From: Bacteroidota bacterium
GTDB taxonomy: Bacteria > Bacteroidota > Rhodothermia > Rhodothermales > Bin80
Direction: 5' to 3'
DNA: 7,804 nucleotides
Assembly: GCA_026702635.1 (NCBI GenBank)
Contig: JAPPBZ010000080.1
Span: 1 to 7,804 of the forward strand
Position numbers and translations under genes: made by a program. The notes beneath the pieces were generated by a model. That model did no database searches, was not told where the DNA came from, and was given only the letters and a program-made list of their open reading frames with translations. Every line of letters starts with the position of its first letter. The stretch's first letter is position 1. Positions 7,313 through 7,804 of the stretch are shown here, in pieces.

Positions 7313-7590
7313 CGTTCTCCTCGACTCCAATCTCTGGTAAGGAGCCGCTTTCCAACCCGACTTCTGCTTACAACACCTCCGTCCCTATAACAATAAATAG
7401 ATACAAACTGTGAGTCAATTGGCAATATTCATTCAAGGATGCCTAAGTTGTTGAGCCGTTTGGCAACCATACATGTGGTCTCCGCCATAACTCAAAGCAC
7501 AGGCTACCACTACAAGAGATGAGTCCTCTTCTTTTGCGAAAATTTGACCTTTATCCATCACTATAGCAGTAAAACCATAAAGATTAAACC
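7313..7590. other. Intergenic region between coaD and the ABC substrate-binding lipoprotein gene
   Basis: This 278-nt stretch holds no gene I can support. No hairpin followed by a T-run was found after coaD, so the terminator is not visible. A 7-nt sequence TTGGCAA occurs twice in direct orientation (7419-7425 and 7460-7466). An imperfect hairpin can form between 7440-7446 and 7459-7465 (six pairs, one T-T mismatch, 12-nt loop). A -35-like TTGACC lies at 7544-7549 but lacks a matching -10. Two short ORFs occur, 7439-7522 plus (27 codons) and 7558-7433 minus (41 codons); neither has a good ribosome binding site or recognisable product. The promoter of the downstream gene should lie here but I could not place it. 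Confidence 0.5.
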
Positions 7591-7804
7591 ATGAATTATC
7601 CTATTAAATCAGTTGCTTTTTCACTCTTGGTCGCCCTGCTGGCTGCCGGGTGCAGCACCGAAGCTCCTCGCTCCATCACAGCGGTGTCCTGGGGAGGCTC
7701 GTATGGACAAGCCGTCAATGAGGCAGTGAATATTCCTTTCGCCGAGGAAATGGGCATCAATGTTGAGGTCGAGGACTACAACGGAGGTCTCGCCCAAATC
7801 CGCG
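7591..7804 (+). CDS. ABC transporter substrate-binding lipoprotein, spermidine/putrescine-type (5' part only)
   Basis: Only the first 71 codons are inside the window. The product begins with a lipoprotein signal: a Lys at position 6, a hydrophobic core, and LLAAGC with C21 as the lipidated cysteine, followed by a short STEAPRS linker. The mature part has VSWGGSYGQAVNEAV and then FAEEMGI and DYNGGLAQIR, the start pattern of type-2 periplasmic binding proteins related to PotD/PotF (COG0687-like), which deliver polyamines or similar small cationic or organic solutes to an inner-membrane ABC importer. The ligand cannot be told from this part. Permease and ATPase genes would be expected to the right, outside the window. 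The ATG at 7591 is chosen because it gives a complete signal peptide; the upstream sequence is A-rich without a strong Shine-Dalgarno. It follows coaD after 278 nt and is probably a separate unit. Confidence 0.82.
   Translation, partial: MNYPIKSVAFSLLVALLAAGCSTEAPRSITAVSWGGSYGQAVNEAVNIPFAEEMGINVEVEDYNGGLAQIR

Noticed and set aside
7313..7380. Rho-independent terminator after coaD
   Set aside because: No stable hairpin followed by a T-run; only short complementary bits such as CTCC/GGAG with a large loop.
7129..7425. 98-codon minus-strand ORF reaching into the gap after coaD
   Set aside because: Most of it is antisense to the conserved 3' half of coaD, and it has no recognisable product.
7439..7522. 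27-codon plus-strand ORF as a possible leader peptide
   Set aside because: AAGG directly abuts the ATG, too close to act as a ribosome binding site, and the peptide has no attenuator-like codon run.
7544..7549. TTGACC as -35 of the substrate-binding gene promoter
   Set aside because: No -10-like hexamer at 16-18 nt; TATAGC at 7562 is only 12 nt away.

Overview
The window looks like chromosomal DNA of a Gram-negative bacterium of the Bacteroidota/Rhodothermota/Balneolota type, with roughly balanced GC content. This placement is an inference. It rests on a ClpX whose ATPase and ClpP-docking segments read like Bacteroidota ClpX (GxTGTGKT-type Walker A, LN.N.IGF docking loop), weak Shine-Dalgarno sequences, a TonB-plug-like outer-membrane barrel, a secreted Cys-type sulfatase and lipoprotein signal peptides. 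No mobile element, CRISPR array, tRNA or rRNA was seen.

Left and centre (1-6228, all minus strand): five genes read leftward in a tightly packed row. In transcription order they are an NDUFA9-like NAD(P)-binding SDR (6228-5320), a 610-residue TonB-plug-like outer-membrane beta-barrel (5318-3486), an EcsC-family protein (3434-2613), a secreted sulfatase that may be a lipoprotein (2616-1177), and clpX (1184 to beyond the left edge). Junctions are 1 nt, 51 nt, a 4-nt overlap and an 8-nt overlap, which suggests one transcription unit with translational coupling. The 51-nt gap holds a possible internal promoter that could drive ecsC-sulfatase-clpX separately. The unit combines envelope functions with a cytoplasmic AAA+ unfoldase, and the usual clpX neighbour clpP is absent.

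Right (6304-7312, plus strand): a divergent housekeeping pair, rsmD (16S rRNA G966 N2-methyltransferase) and coaD (pantetheine-phosphate adenylyltransferase), separated by 4 nt. The 75-nt region 6229-6303 must hold at least the 5' signals of both divergent units.

Right edge (7313-7804): a 278-nt intergenic stretch without a convincing terminator or RNA, then the first 71 codons of a lipoprotein that reads as a polyamine-type (COG0687-like) ABC substrate-binding protein.

Most genes belong to well-known families. I see no clear new defence, mobile or RNA system. The most interesting points are the unusual clpX operon and the minimal plug-barrel protein coupled to an SDR.
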